Assembly (NCBI GenBank): GCA_965246845.1
Contig: CBDFFR010000014.1
Coordinates: 372,001-436,000, forward strand
Direction of reading: 5' to 3'
Length of the DNA: 64,000 nt
DNA from: JBBRMW01 sp965246845
GTDB lineage: Bacteria > Chloroflexota > Anaerolineae > Aggregatilineales > UBA2796
Shown here one piece after another: positions 34,485 through 43,878 of the stretch. The notes below the pieces were generated by a model that was not told the origin of the DNA, did not search any database, and was given only the letters and a program-made list of their open reading frames with translations. The position numbers were made by a program, and so were the translations under genes. Position 1 is the stretch's first letter; each line of letters begins with the position of its first letter.

Positions 34485-37400
34485 TTTTCTACTCCCTTGT
34501 GATCATCGATAATTTTGCCAAGTGGTTGTAGCGTGCCGTCTGCGGCGTTGTACAACCAGGGTTCGCCCGCGTACATCACCGCTGCGCCCGGCAACCGCCC
34601 GGTGACGAAGCGCCGCATCACGGTCTCCGTTTGCAGGTCGAAGACCGCGCCGTTCTGCGTGTCACGGAAACTGACGAGTGCGTAGGTATCCTGAAGTACA
34701 GGGGGTTTCATACCAACGCCTATGTCACGATATGTGGTGGTTACGTGCATAGCCATCGGGTCGATCTGATACACGGACTCGTCACCCTCGCACGTCGCCA
34801 AAATAACGGTGTCCGAGACGACAGCGTATGCTGAGAGCGTCGTACACGTTTCCGGCAAGTCCGCACGTCGGAGCGCGCGTGTCACCGTATCGAAGCCGAA
34901 TAGTCCCTTTTCCACGAGTGTTGATGGACTGTTCAGCACCGGGAGCGGCGTAATGCTGAATATCAGCACCGCCCCCGCGCGATGCAGCCGCGTCGGGAAC
35001 AACGGCACGGGATACCCGGTCGGGTCCCACTGTCCGGATGCGGGGTCGAGCGCGAAGAGGACCGGGCTGTCTTTCAGATCGCCCAGATTGCTCAAAATCG
35101 CGTTGGTGGCCTGTGTAGTCGCCAGAAAGCCACCCATGAACCAGAGCCGATTCCCGACCTGTACGGGCGCAATGCTGACCACATTCGGGTTCGGCAAATC
35201 GTAGACGCCGCGTTGCTCGCCGCTTGCCGCGTCCAGCCGATAAATTCTGCCGTTCGTTGCATTACTGACTGTTACCCACACATCGTCTGCCGCTACAGTT
35301 AGTCCTGTTACCGCATCGCCCAGTCGCAGCACGCGCGTCTGCATGGTTTTCGTGTCGATCAACGTGACGCCCGCGCGGTTCACCATGTCCCCGCCGATAT
35401 ACGAGTGTGTCACCCACAATCCATCGCCCACCAGTTGTATGCCCTGGACTGCCCCATCAATCGGAAATACGCGCGAGTCGATCACCCACCCGCGTGTCGT
35501 ATCGAACCCGGTCAATGGAGTGAACGGCTCCAGCGCGAGAGACAGCCGAACCACGCGCCCGATATTGCCAGCGGTGCTATAGGCCCACATCGCGCCGGAT
35601 GCCGGATCAGGTAGCAGGCCCCGAATGTTTTCAACCGTGATGCTTGCCCGTGCCGTGCCTGCTAACGAATTGAAGACCGAGATATTGCCCGTCGAAAGTT
35701 GTGCGACCCACAGGTCATCCCCTAACGCGGCAGGAGGCGGCTGGTCGCGGTCCGGTGCGAGTTCCGGTGCGACGTAGAAGAAGTTCGCTGGTACATGCAC
35801 CAGCGAAGCGCGGTCCGCGCAGGTGATCCAGAAGGTTCCAGAATCCTGAATTAGATCGCGCGGTTTATCACACGGCGTGAAGCGGCGGAATAGCGATCCA
35901 TCGGACAGCCGAATGCCAACCACCCGATTTTCGGTACTGCTGACGACCCACAGATTCTGCGTATCACTAACAGCGCGATCCAGCGTCGTAACGCCGCCGA
36001 CATCGATCCGTGTGCGCTGACCTGATCTCAAATCCACAGCCATGAGCGCCACGTCCGATGCCGCCCAAACCCGCCCGGTGGTGAAGGCCAGCCGACCGGT
36101 CACCGCCATATCATCGAGCGCAAACTCATTGATCTTGCGCATTGCCGTATCCACGCGCACGAGCATCTTTTGTTCAGAAGCGATAAACCATACTTCTGCC
36201 GGGTTGACCGTCGAGAGGATTGGCGGTCCCACTTTGAGCGGCAGTGTTAACGACTCCGCGATGGTCCCCACATCAGGATCGAGGCGGCTAAAGATGCTGT
36301 GATCGGCGTCCTCTTGCAGGATATACACGGCGTCCCGGACCGTGAACACGGTTTTTACGCGCATTTTGAAACGGAGGGGCTGTGCGTTCCACCCGTCGCT
36401 CTGTTTAGTGATCCTGATGATTTGTGGGCGGTTATCGAACCCGACGTACAACGCACCACTGCATACAGCAGCCAGCGGCATTCCCCCTGCCGGGAGGGTC
36501 AGCGTCTGCAGGCGTGCGCCATCTTCTGCGTTGATTGCGGTCACGCTGCGCGCGTCATCGGATTGCGCCCACAGCGCGCCCACGCACTCCACGAGCGTAC
36601 TGATTGCGTCATCGAGCGTGATCACGAGTGGGCTACCCATCACGCTCAGGCGGGTCAGCGTGTGGTCAGCATAAACCCAGGTGTATCCAGCGGCAAGCAG
36701 CGGCGCACGCCCCGCTGAATTGGCAGTGAATGTCGCCACATGCCGCCCATCCATCGGGTAGCGGCTGACGTGGTTCGGCGGGCTGCTCACCCATAGCGCA
36801 TCCGGCGCACGCGCAATGTATGCGGGTTGCTCCAGCGCTGGTGCTGCCTCGCGCGAGATATTTCCCTGCACGAGCGTCTGCACGCTCTCCTGCTGCGCTG
36901 CTGTGACTGCCCGCGCACGGTCCCGTTCGGCGATGATTTGCGCCCGCGCGGACCCAATCAGGAGAACTGCGATGATCATTCCCAGAACGATTGCGACCTG
37001 CCGTACACGGTTAGGCGCAGCGGTGAACAAGGCGCTGTCGCGCGTTTGCAGGTAAAGCAGTGGCGCGATCACTTCGCGGGTCGTTTTATCATGTCTTTTG
37101 TTATAGACACGCGCCCGCGACAGCGCCAGATCAATCGGCAGCTCAGCGGCTAACATCTGCATGAACTCGACGGAGAAGTCGATCAACCTGCGAAAACCGA
37201 CCTCCGTTTGCATCGCTACGACCGCCGGAATTTCGGCGCGCGCGATGGATGGCGCGAAGGCGGCCAAACCCGCTGTGGCTTGTTTATCTTCGTCGAGGAC
37301 GACCTCCGGGCTGCCTGTCTTGCACGCCAGCAAATAGATCAGTCGCACGTCCTGATTGGCGAGCAACTTGAGCAGCGCTCCCGCCGTGACATCGACTTTT

Positions 37401-38233
37401 TGACCCGGCTCGCGTTCGCTGTGCAGGAAAATATGTTCCGAAGTTCCATGCCCGGCATATATCACCACATGATATTTGCTGTTCGGGTCGTTCTTTTTGG
37501 CGAGCAGCTTCAGTTCTTTCTCTGTGTCAACCAACCTGGCGGTGAACTTGATTTCGCGCCCGGTCCGTAGCCACCGCCACCCACTGCGCTTGTTGGCGCT
37601 GATCATCCGGTCCAGTTCCTCGCTGGCAAATTTGATGTCTTTTTCCAAATTACCGTAACCTGGTCCGGGGTCCGCGCCGCCGATGAACAACACGCGCAAT
37701 TGACCGCTAATCGGGCGCGGTCTTTTGGGTACGGGGGCAGCCTTGCTTCGGGCGAATTGACGTACAAAGGTTTCATCCTGACGAAGCGTGACGATGCCAA
37801 TCTCGTCGTGCATCGCTTCCCACGGCCAGACTTGCAGTTCCGACGCACTGCTATCCAGCACCAGCGACAAACGCAGATGTCCATCGCTCCCGGCATTTGC
37901 AGATTCCTGACGCGCGCTTTGCAATGCGCTTTCCGTCGCGCTCCCAACAGGAAACAACGCGCGGTAGAGATGCGCGCCGAGGAGGTTAAGTTCATCTGTT
38001 TCCAGACTCTTTGGAGAGCGCAGTTTTTCCAGCAACCTCATATCTGCCGGGTCCGGCGGCCATACGAACGGCTGGGCGATTTCTGCCACGCCCGGCATCG
38101 CATCGGTGTCTTTTCTGGCATTTTTGCGGTATCGGAGCGAGGACAGGCGCAGTACATACGCGCCTGACCCCGGCTGTGCGGGATCGGCGTTGCTGATGTG
38201 CAGCGTGATGATTTCGTGGATGTAATCGGCCAT
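34481..38233 (-). CDS. CHAT-domain protease - membrane helix - long propeller region
   Basis: 1250 residues. The CHAT (caspase-like) domain covers about 120-400, with the catalytic histidine at 262 (IYAGHG) and cysteine at 304 (LLACKTG), both in the expected surroundings, so it is likely an active cysteine peptidase. A membrane helix at about 411-428 follows. Residues 440-1250 are beta-rich, Vgb/NHL-like repeats (ALWVSSPPNHVSRY, DLWVAQLSTGNISVF, DDVWVTVSNATNGRI) making probably two propellers. By topology the propellers are outside and the protease inside. Overlaps the TIR gene by four bases. Confidence 0.82.
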   Translation of the reverse strand: MADYIHEIITLHISNADPAQPGSGAYVLRLSSLRYRKNARKDTDAMPGVAEIAQPFVWPPDPADMRLLEKLRSPKSLETDELNLLGAHLYRALFPVGSATESALQSARQESANAGSDGHLRLSLVLDSSASELQVWPWEAMHDEIGIVTLRQDETFVRQFARSKAAPVPKRPRPISGQLRVLFIGGADPGPGYGNLEKDIKFASEELDRMISANKRSGWRWLRTGREIKFTARLVDTEKELKLLAKKNDPNSKYHVVIYAGHGTSEHIFLHSEREPGQKVDVTAGALLKLLANQDVRLIYLLACKTGSPEVVLDEDKQATAGLAAFAPSIARAEIPAVVAMQTEVGFRRLIDFSVEFMQMLAAELPIDLALSRARVYNKRHDKTTREVIAPLLYLQTRDSALFTAAPNRVRQVAIVLGMIIAVLLIGSARAQIIAERDRARAVTAAQQESVQTLVQGNISREAAPALEQPAYIARAPDALWVSSPPNHVSRYPMDGRHVATFTANSAGRAPLLAAGYTWVYADHTLTRLSVMGSPLVITLDDAISTLVECVGALWAQSDDARSVTAINAEDGARLQTLTLPAGGMPLAAVCSGALYVGFDNRPQIIRITKQSDGWNAQPLRFKMRVKTVFTVRDAVYILQEDADHSIFSRLDPDVGTIAESLTLPLKVGPPILSTVNPAEVWFIASEQKMLVRVDTAMRKINEFALDDMAVTGRLAFTTGRVWAASDVALMAVDLRSGQRTRIDVGGVTTLDRAVSDTQNLWVVSSTENRVVGIRLSDGSLFRRFTPCDKPRDLIQDSGTFWITCADRASLVHVPANFFYVAPELAPDRDQPPPAALGDDLWVAQLSTGNISVFNSLAGTARASITVENIRGLLPDPASGAMWAYSTAGNIGRVVRLSLALEPFTPLTGFDTTRGWVIDSRVFPIDGAVQGIQLVGDGLWVTHSYIGGDMVNRAGVTLIDTKTMQTRVLRLGDAVTGLTVAADDVWVTVSNATNGRIYRLDAASGEQRGVYDLPNPNVVSIAPVQVGNRLWFMGGFLATTQATNAILSNLGDLKDSPVLFALDPASGQWDPTGYPVPLFPTRLHRAGAVLIFSITPLPVLNSPSTLVEKGLFGFDTVTRALRRADLPETCTTLSAYAVVSDTVILATCEGDESVYQIDPMAMHVTTTYRDIGVGMKPPVLQDTYALVSFRDTQNGAVFDLQTETVMRRFVTGRLPGAAVMYAGEPWLYNAADGTLQPLGKIIDDHKGVEK

Positions 38234-38255
38234 GTAGGTTATCGTGACCTTTTAC

Positions 38256-39578
38256 CTATTTCGCTACCGGGCTGGAAAGCGCTATTGCACCGGAGTAGGG
38301 TACAGAATCGGCAGGTGCGCTGACGTTGCACGCTGCGCCGTACCCGGTGAACTTCATCCCCCCGGTCAGGTCGATGATCACGTCGTCCGTTGCGCTTAAG
38401 CCGAAGAGCAGCTTGCCAAGTGTCATGCTTCCAAAGACGTTGACCCGATTCAATTTCACCTGCGCCGGGTCCACATGCGTTTCGGAGCGCAGGTCCGCTT
38501 CCGGCACGAAGAGGGGGATCAGCGAGGTCATCGCCCCAATATTATCTGCGCCCTCGCCCAGATTGACGCCGCCAAGTTTCGCGATCAATTTGATCAGGGT
38601 CGGCAAGCCATCTTTGGAGCGCAGGAAGCGTTGAACGTCGTAGCGGGTGTTGAAAATAGCCTCATCGCCGCTGGTATCGGTCCGTGTGGTTCGGATGAAC
38701 TTGCTCAAGACATCGGCCAGCGCCAGAAACTCACCAGGGTCTATTGGCATAGTTTCCGCCGTCGGTGTCCCGCTGAGCAGGGACTTGATGATCGGGTTCG
38801 AGCCGCTTGCGAGCGTCCCCAGGACCAATTCATAGAGCGTCGCGCGATACCAGGGAGTCTGAACACCCGTCGCGGCCTCGACCCCGTGCAGGTAGAATGT
38901 GCCACCGACCGCACGCACTTCATAGATTACAGTGCGCGTCTTGTCCTGATAGTTTTGGGTGAGGTTGAGCGTCGCCTGAAGCGTCAGTTTCTGCGGATCA
39001 CTCAGGTCTACCCAGCAGCCGCTGCCTTTCACGCTGAACACGGCCTCATCGACATCCACCGCTACCGTAAAATCGCCGTTGAGGTCGAAGGTGACATTGC
39101 TCGCGGCAAAGGTGTTCGTCGTCGCGCTGTTGAGCAAATCGCCCGTGCTGCCCGTATTCGCGATAGGCGTGAGCGTGGGCTTGCTGGTTGGTGTTTCGCT
39201 GGTCGCGGCTGTGGTCGATGCGGCGGTCGGCGTAAGCGTCGGACTGGCGGGCGTCTGCGCCTCACTACTGGCGGTGGGTGTCGGGGTGCGTGTGGACGTT
39301 ACCAGCCGGAGCGTCGGGCTGGCTGGCGATTTTGTACCTGTCCGGGTCGGGAAGACGATTCGCGTCACGGGCAGCGGCGTCGACGTGGACGCACCGGGCG
39401 GCTTCGCCGTGACGATGGATGGGCTTGTCGGTCGGTCGGTCGGTCGGTCGGTCGGCGTCGCGCTCGGCGGGATGCTTTGCGCAGCGGCGGCGCTGAACGT
39501 AGTGCTAATGAGTACAACACAGCCGAGCAAGAGGACCGCACCGGGCTTTGTCAGTTTGGAGAGACGATTGTGAAGCAT
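38256..39578 (-). CDS. secreted Thr/Pro-linker protein with LppX/LolA-like domain
   Basis: 440 residues. Signal peptide (about 12-34, ending AAAAQ), a 110-residue Thr/Pro/Ser linker, then a beta-rich domain from about 155 (FTVAVDVDEAVFSVKGSGCWVDL, VIYEVRAVGGTFYLHGVEA). Its half-barrel pattern of paired strands plus helices resembles LppX/LprG/LolA lipid-carrying proteins. That family assignment is tentative. Codons about 42-51 contain a 7x GTCG repeat (39427-39454) that could switch the reading frame. It lies between the PD40 genes and the CHAT gene. Confidence 0.6.
   Translation of the reverse strand: MLHNRLSKLTKPGAVLLLGCVVLISTTFSAAAAQSIPPSATPTDRPTDRPTSPSIVTAKPPGASTSTPLPVTRIVFPTRTGTKSPASPTLRLVTSTRTPTPTASSEAQTPASPTLTPTAASTTAATSETPTSKPTLTPIANTGSTGDLLNSATTNTFAASNVTFDLNGDFTVAVDVDEAVFSVKGSGCWVDLSDPQKLTLQATLNLTQNYQDKTRTVIYEVRAVGGTFYLHGVEAATGVQTPWYRATLYELVLGTLASGSNPIIKSLLSGTPTAETMPIDPGEFLALADVLSKFIRTTRTDTSGDEAIFNTRYDVQRFLRSKDGLPTLIKLIAKLGGVNLGEGADNIGAMTSLIPLFVPEADLRSETHVDPAQVKLNRVNVFGSMTLGKLLFGLSATDDVIIDLTGGMKFTGYGAACNVSAPADSVPYSGAIALSSPVAK
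39427..39454. repeat. tetranucleotide repeat (GTCG)7 inside a coding region
   Basis: Seven uninterrupted GTCG units. They encode TDRPTDRPT just after the signal peptide of the gene at 38256. Because the unit is four bases, loss or gain of one unit shifts the frame, the arrangement of phase-variable contingency genes. Confidence 0.85.
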
Positions 39579-39613
39579 GGCGACCTTTCCGTGTGAATTT
39601 GCGGGTCAACAGG

Positions 39614-41068
39614 TTATTTTGTAACGGTCACATTCAAGCGGTGAACATAATTGCCTTCATCGACGGTCCCTTTGCGGAACGGGATTTCTTCGCGTACCTT
39701 GACCTTGATGCGCAGGATATGCAGATCGCCCGCTTTCCAGCCGCTCAGGAGCGTCGTCCACTTGCGGCAGTTGTCCTGATCGAAGATCAGGATTTTGTCG
39801 TCGGGAATTTGATCGCTATCCACGAACAAGCCAACGATCAACGGGCGGGAAATTGCGTTGATGGTGCGTGTCCCATCCGAACACCAGTTGAATGCAAAGC
39901 GCAGTTTGTTCCCCGGCTGCACTGTCGTGTCATAATTCTCCTCGTGTGGCGTGGTGAGCAGTTTGAAATTGACCCCTTTCCACACGCTGCCCGCCTTGTT
40001 CGCGTCGGCTGCGTTGCGTGGTTTGGCCGCCGTGAGCGTGCTGGCGATCTCCGCGACCTCGCTATCATCGGTTGCAGGCGCGAGCGGGTCGGGCGGCCTC
40101 GTTTCGTACTCAGGTTGTGCCGCATCCAGAGTGAGCGCAAGCGAGCCGATGCCTGCCTTGAACGAGGCCCAGCTCGGCCACCCTGCATCGACCAGATTGC
40201 TTACGAAAGGTTGCGGAGTTCCACCCGCCGCCGGAACCGTGTAAATGATATGCGGCGCATCGGATTTCCACGCGACGAAGAGGACGGACGCGCCATCCGG
40301 GGACCACGATGTCGCTCCGACGAATTGCTCCGGCATCTCGGCGAGCTTTTTGCCCGCTCCGCCGTTCGCGTCCATGCTGAAAATCACTCCGTTGCCATTC
40401 AAAATGCCGACATAGGCGATCTTCTTGCCGTCTACCGACCATGCCGGGTCGCTGTAATCGCCATCGGTGTTGTGCGAAAGCTGGCGCGGGCTGCTGCCAT
40501 CCGTATTCACGCTCCACAGTTCATAGCGTTCGGTAGCGTTGTTCGCGTACACAATCTTTTTGCCATCGGGGGACCATGCCGGATCACTGTAATCGCCGTC
40601 AAGCTGCTTGTTGACTTGCGTGATCCCGCTGCCATCAGCCTTCATGATGAACAAACTGTTGCGCCCCGGACGGTTGGAGATGAACGCGATGTACTGGCCG
40701 TCCGGCGACCAGACAGGCATCACGTTGGCAGTCCCATTGTTTTTTGTGAGCTGCTTTTCACCACTGCTATCGGCATTGATCGTGAAAATTTCCGTGCTGG
40801 AGTCGCGCGAGGAGGAAAAGACAATCGTGCGGCGGTCGGGGGACCACGCCGGGTCGATGTTGTCACCAGCGGTCGTCAGCTTGCGCGGATCGCTGCCATC
40901 GGCATTCATGATATAGATCGCGTGTTCACTCGCTCCCGCCGCGTACACCACCTGATTTTCAGCTTGCGCGGCGCGCGACTTTTGCGGGGTCCATGTCACG
41001 ACAGCAGCCGCGAGCGCGGTTACGATGATTAACAGTTGTTGTAGATGATAGGGTCGGCGATTGATCAT
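39614..41068 (-). CDS. PD40 propeller protein without SH3 domain (array member 7)
   Basis: 484 residues. Signal or anchor helix at about 8-24, then a TolB/PD40 propeller to about 310 with at least six WSPDG-type blades (DPAWSPDRRTIVFSS, MPVWSPDGQYIAFIS and so on). Unlike its six paralogues it lacks the SH3-like end. Instead it has a 130-residue beta-sandwich (from VWKGVNFKLL) with two cysteines (NWCSDG, QDNCRKW). It ends 35 bp before the LppX-like gene, so it may be the member that couples the propellers to that protein. Confidence 0.8.
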   Translation of the reverse strand: MINRRPYHLQQLLIIVTALAAAVVTWTPQKSRAAQAENQVVYAAGASEHAIYIMNADGSDPRKLTTAGDNIDPAWSPDRRTIVFSSSRDSSTEIFTINADSSGEKQLTKNNGTANVMPVWSPDGQYIAFISNRPGRNSLFIMKADGSGITQVNKQLDGDYSDPAWSPDGKKIVYANNATERYELWSVNTDGSSPRQLSHNTDGDYSDPAWSVDGKKIAYVGILNGNGVIFSMDANGGAGKKLAEMPEQFVGATSWSPDGASVLFVAWKSDAPHIIYTVPAAGGTPQPFVSNLVDAGWPSWASFKAGIGSLALTLDAAQPEYETRPPDPLAPATDDSEVAEIASTLTAAKPRNAADANKAGSVWKGVNFKLLTTPHEENYDTTVQPGNKLRFAFNWCSDGTRTINAISRPLIVGLFVDSDQIPDDKILIFDQDNCRKWTTLLSGWKAGDLHILRIKVKVREEIPFRKGTVDEGNYVHRLNVTVTK

Positions 41069-41105
41069 GATGACTCCCCGTGATAGTTCCTTTGCGCGAA
41101 ATTAT

Positions 41106-42578
41106 TCAGCCCGGCTCGATCCAGTAGTCGTGGTTCTGGCCTTCCGCGACCCAGCCGACAAGGTTGCCGTAGTTCACACGCCACCAGATGAAACCCTCCG
41201 CACAAAGGGGTTCGCCGTATAAAGTGAGCGTCGTCCCCGCGCCCAACAGCGCTATTTTCTTGCCATTCGCGCCGGCAGAGGCGCGCAGCACAAGGGAGCG
41301 AACACCTTTCGAGATGCGCGCGGTTTTTGCGTTGGCAAGGCGCGGTGCAGGGGCATCCGGACAGCTTTGCTGCATCCGCAAGGCGGCGTCCCCACTCTCC
41401 GCAAAGACCGCAAGTTGCAACGGTTCTTTTGGCGCTATAGACGCCCATGCCGGATAGCCGACCTCTATCCCGGCATGGGCGATGCGATAGACCGACTCAG
41501 GATCGGCGACAGTCACGACTTCGATTGCGCTGGGTGTCTGTTCATTCCAAAGCATATAGGCCAGCTTCGCGCCGTCCGGCGACCACGCGACAGCACCCAT
41601 AAAATAACCGGGCAAATCACGCGGTTTGGTGCGTTTGTTCGTTTTGAGGTTCAGGACGAATACGGCGCTGTTTCCATCGCCCGACCCGATAAAGGCAATT
41701 TGTGTGCCATCCGGCGACCACGCGGGAGCAGTGAACTCACCTGCGCTCGTGATGGTGAGTTGGCGCAGGTTTATCCCGCTGCTGCCCATCAACCAGATTT
41801 CGTTGTGACCCGTCTTGTTGCTGGCGAAGGCAATTTGCTTGCCATCCGGCGACCATGCAGGCGTATCATATTCCGCTTTGAGGTCACGCGGGGAAAGCAT
41901 TTTCGCGTCGCCATCTTCCAGCCGAACCACGACAATATCCTTCTTGCCCGATCGATTGGAGATGAACGCGAGATATTGGCTGTCCGGCGACCAGGTTGGA
42001 GTCGCATTATAGGTTCCATCCTCGCTGGTCCCCGTGATCTGCCGTTCCGCGCGCGTCGTCACATCCATGATGTATATATCGGTGCGCCCTTCGCGTGTCG
42101 ATGAATATGCAACCCGTGTGCGATCCGGCGACCACACCGGTTCTGTACTATCCCCGCGCGTGGTCAAGCGGCGGGTTGCGCTGCCATCTGGGTTGACCAA
42201 AAATAACGCGCGTTGGTCGCGCGGGCCGCTCGCCTGGAGCATGAGCGTCTCGATGCTGCCGAGCGTCGCTGCTGCCGCCGGGGTTCGCGCCGGTTCTGCG
42301 GCAATTGATCCAATATCTGAAGCCGTCGCCGTCTGACTTCCAGCGGGCGGGAGCCTCGTAGCGGGAACTACCGTCAGTATTAGCGCGTCGTCGTTATCAC
42401 TCGCTTGCGCCGTTGCATCCAACCATCCGCCGATAGTCGTGATCACCGGGTTCAAGCCGAATGGGTCAGGCTCCACGATATACCACGCGAGCAGCACCCC
42501 GACGATGATCAGATAGAGCCGAATACGACGCTTCAAATGACCGCGACGACGTTGCGGTGAGCGGTATTGCCTACTCAT
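41106..42578 (-). CDS. PD40-SH3 propeller protein with uncleaved anchor (array member 6)
   Basis: 490 residues. A strongly basic head (SPQRRRGHLKRRIRLY) and one helix (about 21-37, LYLIIVGVLLAWYIVEP) without a cleavage site make this the only clear type II membrane-anchored member. A 70-residue linker precedes a six-blade PD40 propeller (about 130-375). The C-terminal SH3-like end (GAGTTLTLYGEPLCAEGFIWWRVN...GWVAEGQ) keeps the cysteine pair shared by most members (QQSC ... PLC). It overlaps the next gene upstream by eight bases. Confidence 0.82.
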   Translation of the reverse strand: MSRQYRSPQRRRGHLKRRIRLYLIIVGVLLAWYIVEPDPFGLNPVITTIGGWLDATAQASDNDDALILTVVPATRLPPAGSQTATASDIGSIAAEPARTPAAAATLGSIETLMLQASGPRDQRALFLVNPDGSATRRLTTRGDSTEPVWSPDRTRVAYSSTREGRTDIYIMDVTTRAERQITGTSEDGTYNATPTWSPDSQYLAFISNRSGKKDIVVVRLEDGDAKMLSPRDLKAEYDTPAWSPDGKQIAFASNKTGHNEIWLMGSSGINLRQLTITSAGEFTAPAWSPDGTQIAFIGSGDGNSAVFVLNLKTNKRTKPRDLPGYFMGAVAWSPDGAKLAYMLWNEQTPSAIEVVTVADPESVYRIAHAGIEVGYPAWASIAPKEPLQLAVFAESGDAALRMQQSCPDAPAPRLANAKTARISKGVRSLVLRASAGANGKKIALLGAGTTLTLYGEPLCAEGFIWWRVNYGNLVGWVAEGQNHDYWIEPG

Positions 42579-43878
42579 CCAGTGGGTCCAGAAAATAGTT
42601 GGTTTGCGTGCCTTCGGCAGCCCACCCTGTCACGCCCGTATCGGAGTCGATCTTCCACCAGATCAGTCGGTCAATGCACTTCGGTCCATCGACAACCGTG
42701 AAGGTCTCGCCTGTGCGGAGTTCGCCGATTTGATTTGCGCCCGTTCCCGCCGCCGCCCGAACACGGACCGGGACGGCTGCCGCGCCGGAGTCGAAGCGCA
42801 GGACTGTGCCGCGCATCCCGACCATCAATTGTGTTGGTGGCGCACCGGGACAATTGACCGGGGGAACTTGTCGCGGTCCGCTACTCGTGCGCCCACTCTC
42901 GCTGAAATCGATTTTTAGTTTGCCAATCGGCTTGTGCGATGCCCACGCAGGCCAGCCCATATCGATGCCGTCTTTGGTATATTGCTTCGCGCCGCCACTG
43001 GCAATGGAAACAATCTGCAACGTATACGGCTTCCCGGATGCGTGCGCCGCGAAGATGAGCGACTTGCCATCGGGCGACCACGCCAGGTTTTCATAGAATA
43101 GGTTCTCGGCGGGTTCAGCCACGAGGCTTTGGTTTTTGCCGTTCACATCGATGGTGAACAGCGTGCTGCTCCCCTCCCGGACGGACACGAACGCGATTTT
43201 GCGGCCATCGGGCGACCACGCTGGAGAGGTGTTTTCCGCGTCGGTGAGGCCGTTCAGCGTAGCGGTCAGCGAACGCGGGTTCGCGCCATTGTTGTCCATT
43301 GTCCAGATTTGGCGGGTTTGCGTCTCTGATGTGCCTTTATCGGAGGTGAAGGTGATCAGCCCGCCATCGGGCGACCAAACCGGGTTCTCGAAAACCGCCG
43401 TTTTGTCTTGCGTAAGCTGCGTGATGCTGCCGCCCGTTGCGGAGGTCAGGTATATATCGGACTTCCCGGATTTATTGGAGACGAAAGCAATATATTGACC
43501 ATCCGGGGACCAGCTCGGTGTGCCGTTGGCGGTCCCGTTGTCTCTGGTAATCTGTACTTCGCCCGCTCCATCTGCGTTCACGATGTAAATATCCGTGACG
43601 TTGGCGACCATATCGCGTTTGGCGCTGAAGGCAATGCGACGCCGATCCGGGGACCAGTTCGGCTCGATGTTGTCGCCTGTTTTGGTCAGTTTACGGGCAT
43701 TCGTGCCGTCGCTGTTCATGATATAAATATCGTGCGCGTTGGCCTGTCCCTGCGCATAAACGATTTGGTCCACCGTGCTTTGTGCAGCGGCGGACGTGGC
43801 AGATATATGCACCAGCAGGACGGCGCTCACCAGCAGGGCGAGTCGGCGAAAGAGGTTGGCAGCCATGCTGTATCTCAT
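42571..43878 (-). CDS. secreted PD40-SH3 propeller protein (array member 5)
   Basis: 435 residues from the ATG at 43878, which overlaps the stop of the upstream gene (ATGA); the frame is open further but that is not needed. Signal peptide LFRRLALLVSAVLLVHISATSAAAQ, PD40 propeller of six blades, linker, SH3-like end GPKCIDRLIWWKIDSDTG with VTGWAAEGTQTNYFLDP. Cysteines in PPVNC and GPKC are at the family positions. Confidence 0.82.
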   Translation of the reverse strand: MRYSMAANLFRRLALLVSAVLLVHISATSAAAQSTVDQIVYAQGQANAHDIYIMNSDGTNARKLTKTGDNIEPNWSPDRRRIAFSAKRDMVANVTDIYIVNADGAGEVQITRDNGTANGTPSWSPDGQYIAFVSNKSGKSDIYLTSATGGSITQLTQDKTAVFENPVWSPDGGLITFTSDKGTSETQTRQIWTMDNNGANPRSLTATLNGLTDAENTSPAWSPDGRKIAFVSVREGSSTLFTIDVNGKNQSLVAEPAENLFYENLAWSPDGKSLIFAAHASGKPYTLQIVSIASGGAKQYTKDGIDMGWPAWASHKPIGKLKIDFSESGRTSSGPRQVPPVNCPGAPPTQLMVGMRGTVLRFDSGAAAVPVRVRAAAGTGANQIGELRTGETFTVVDGPKCIDRLIWWKIDSDTGVTGWAAEGTQTNYFLDPLDE

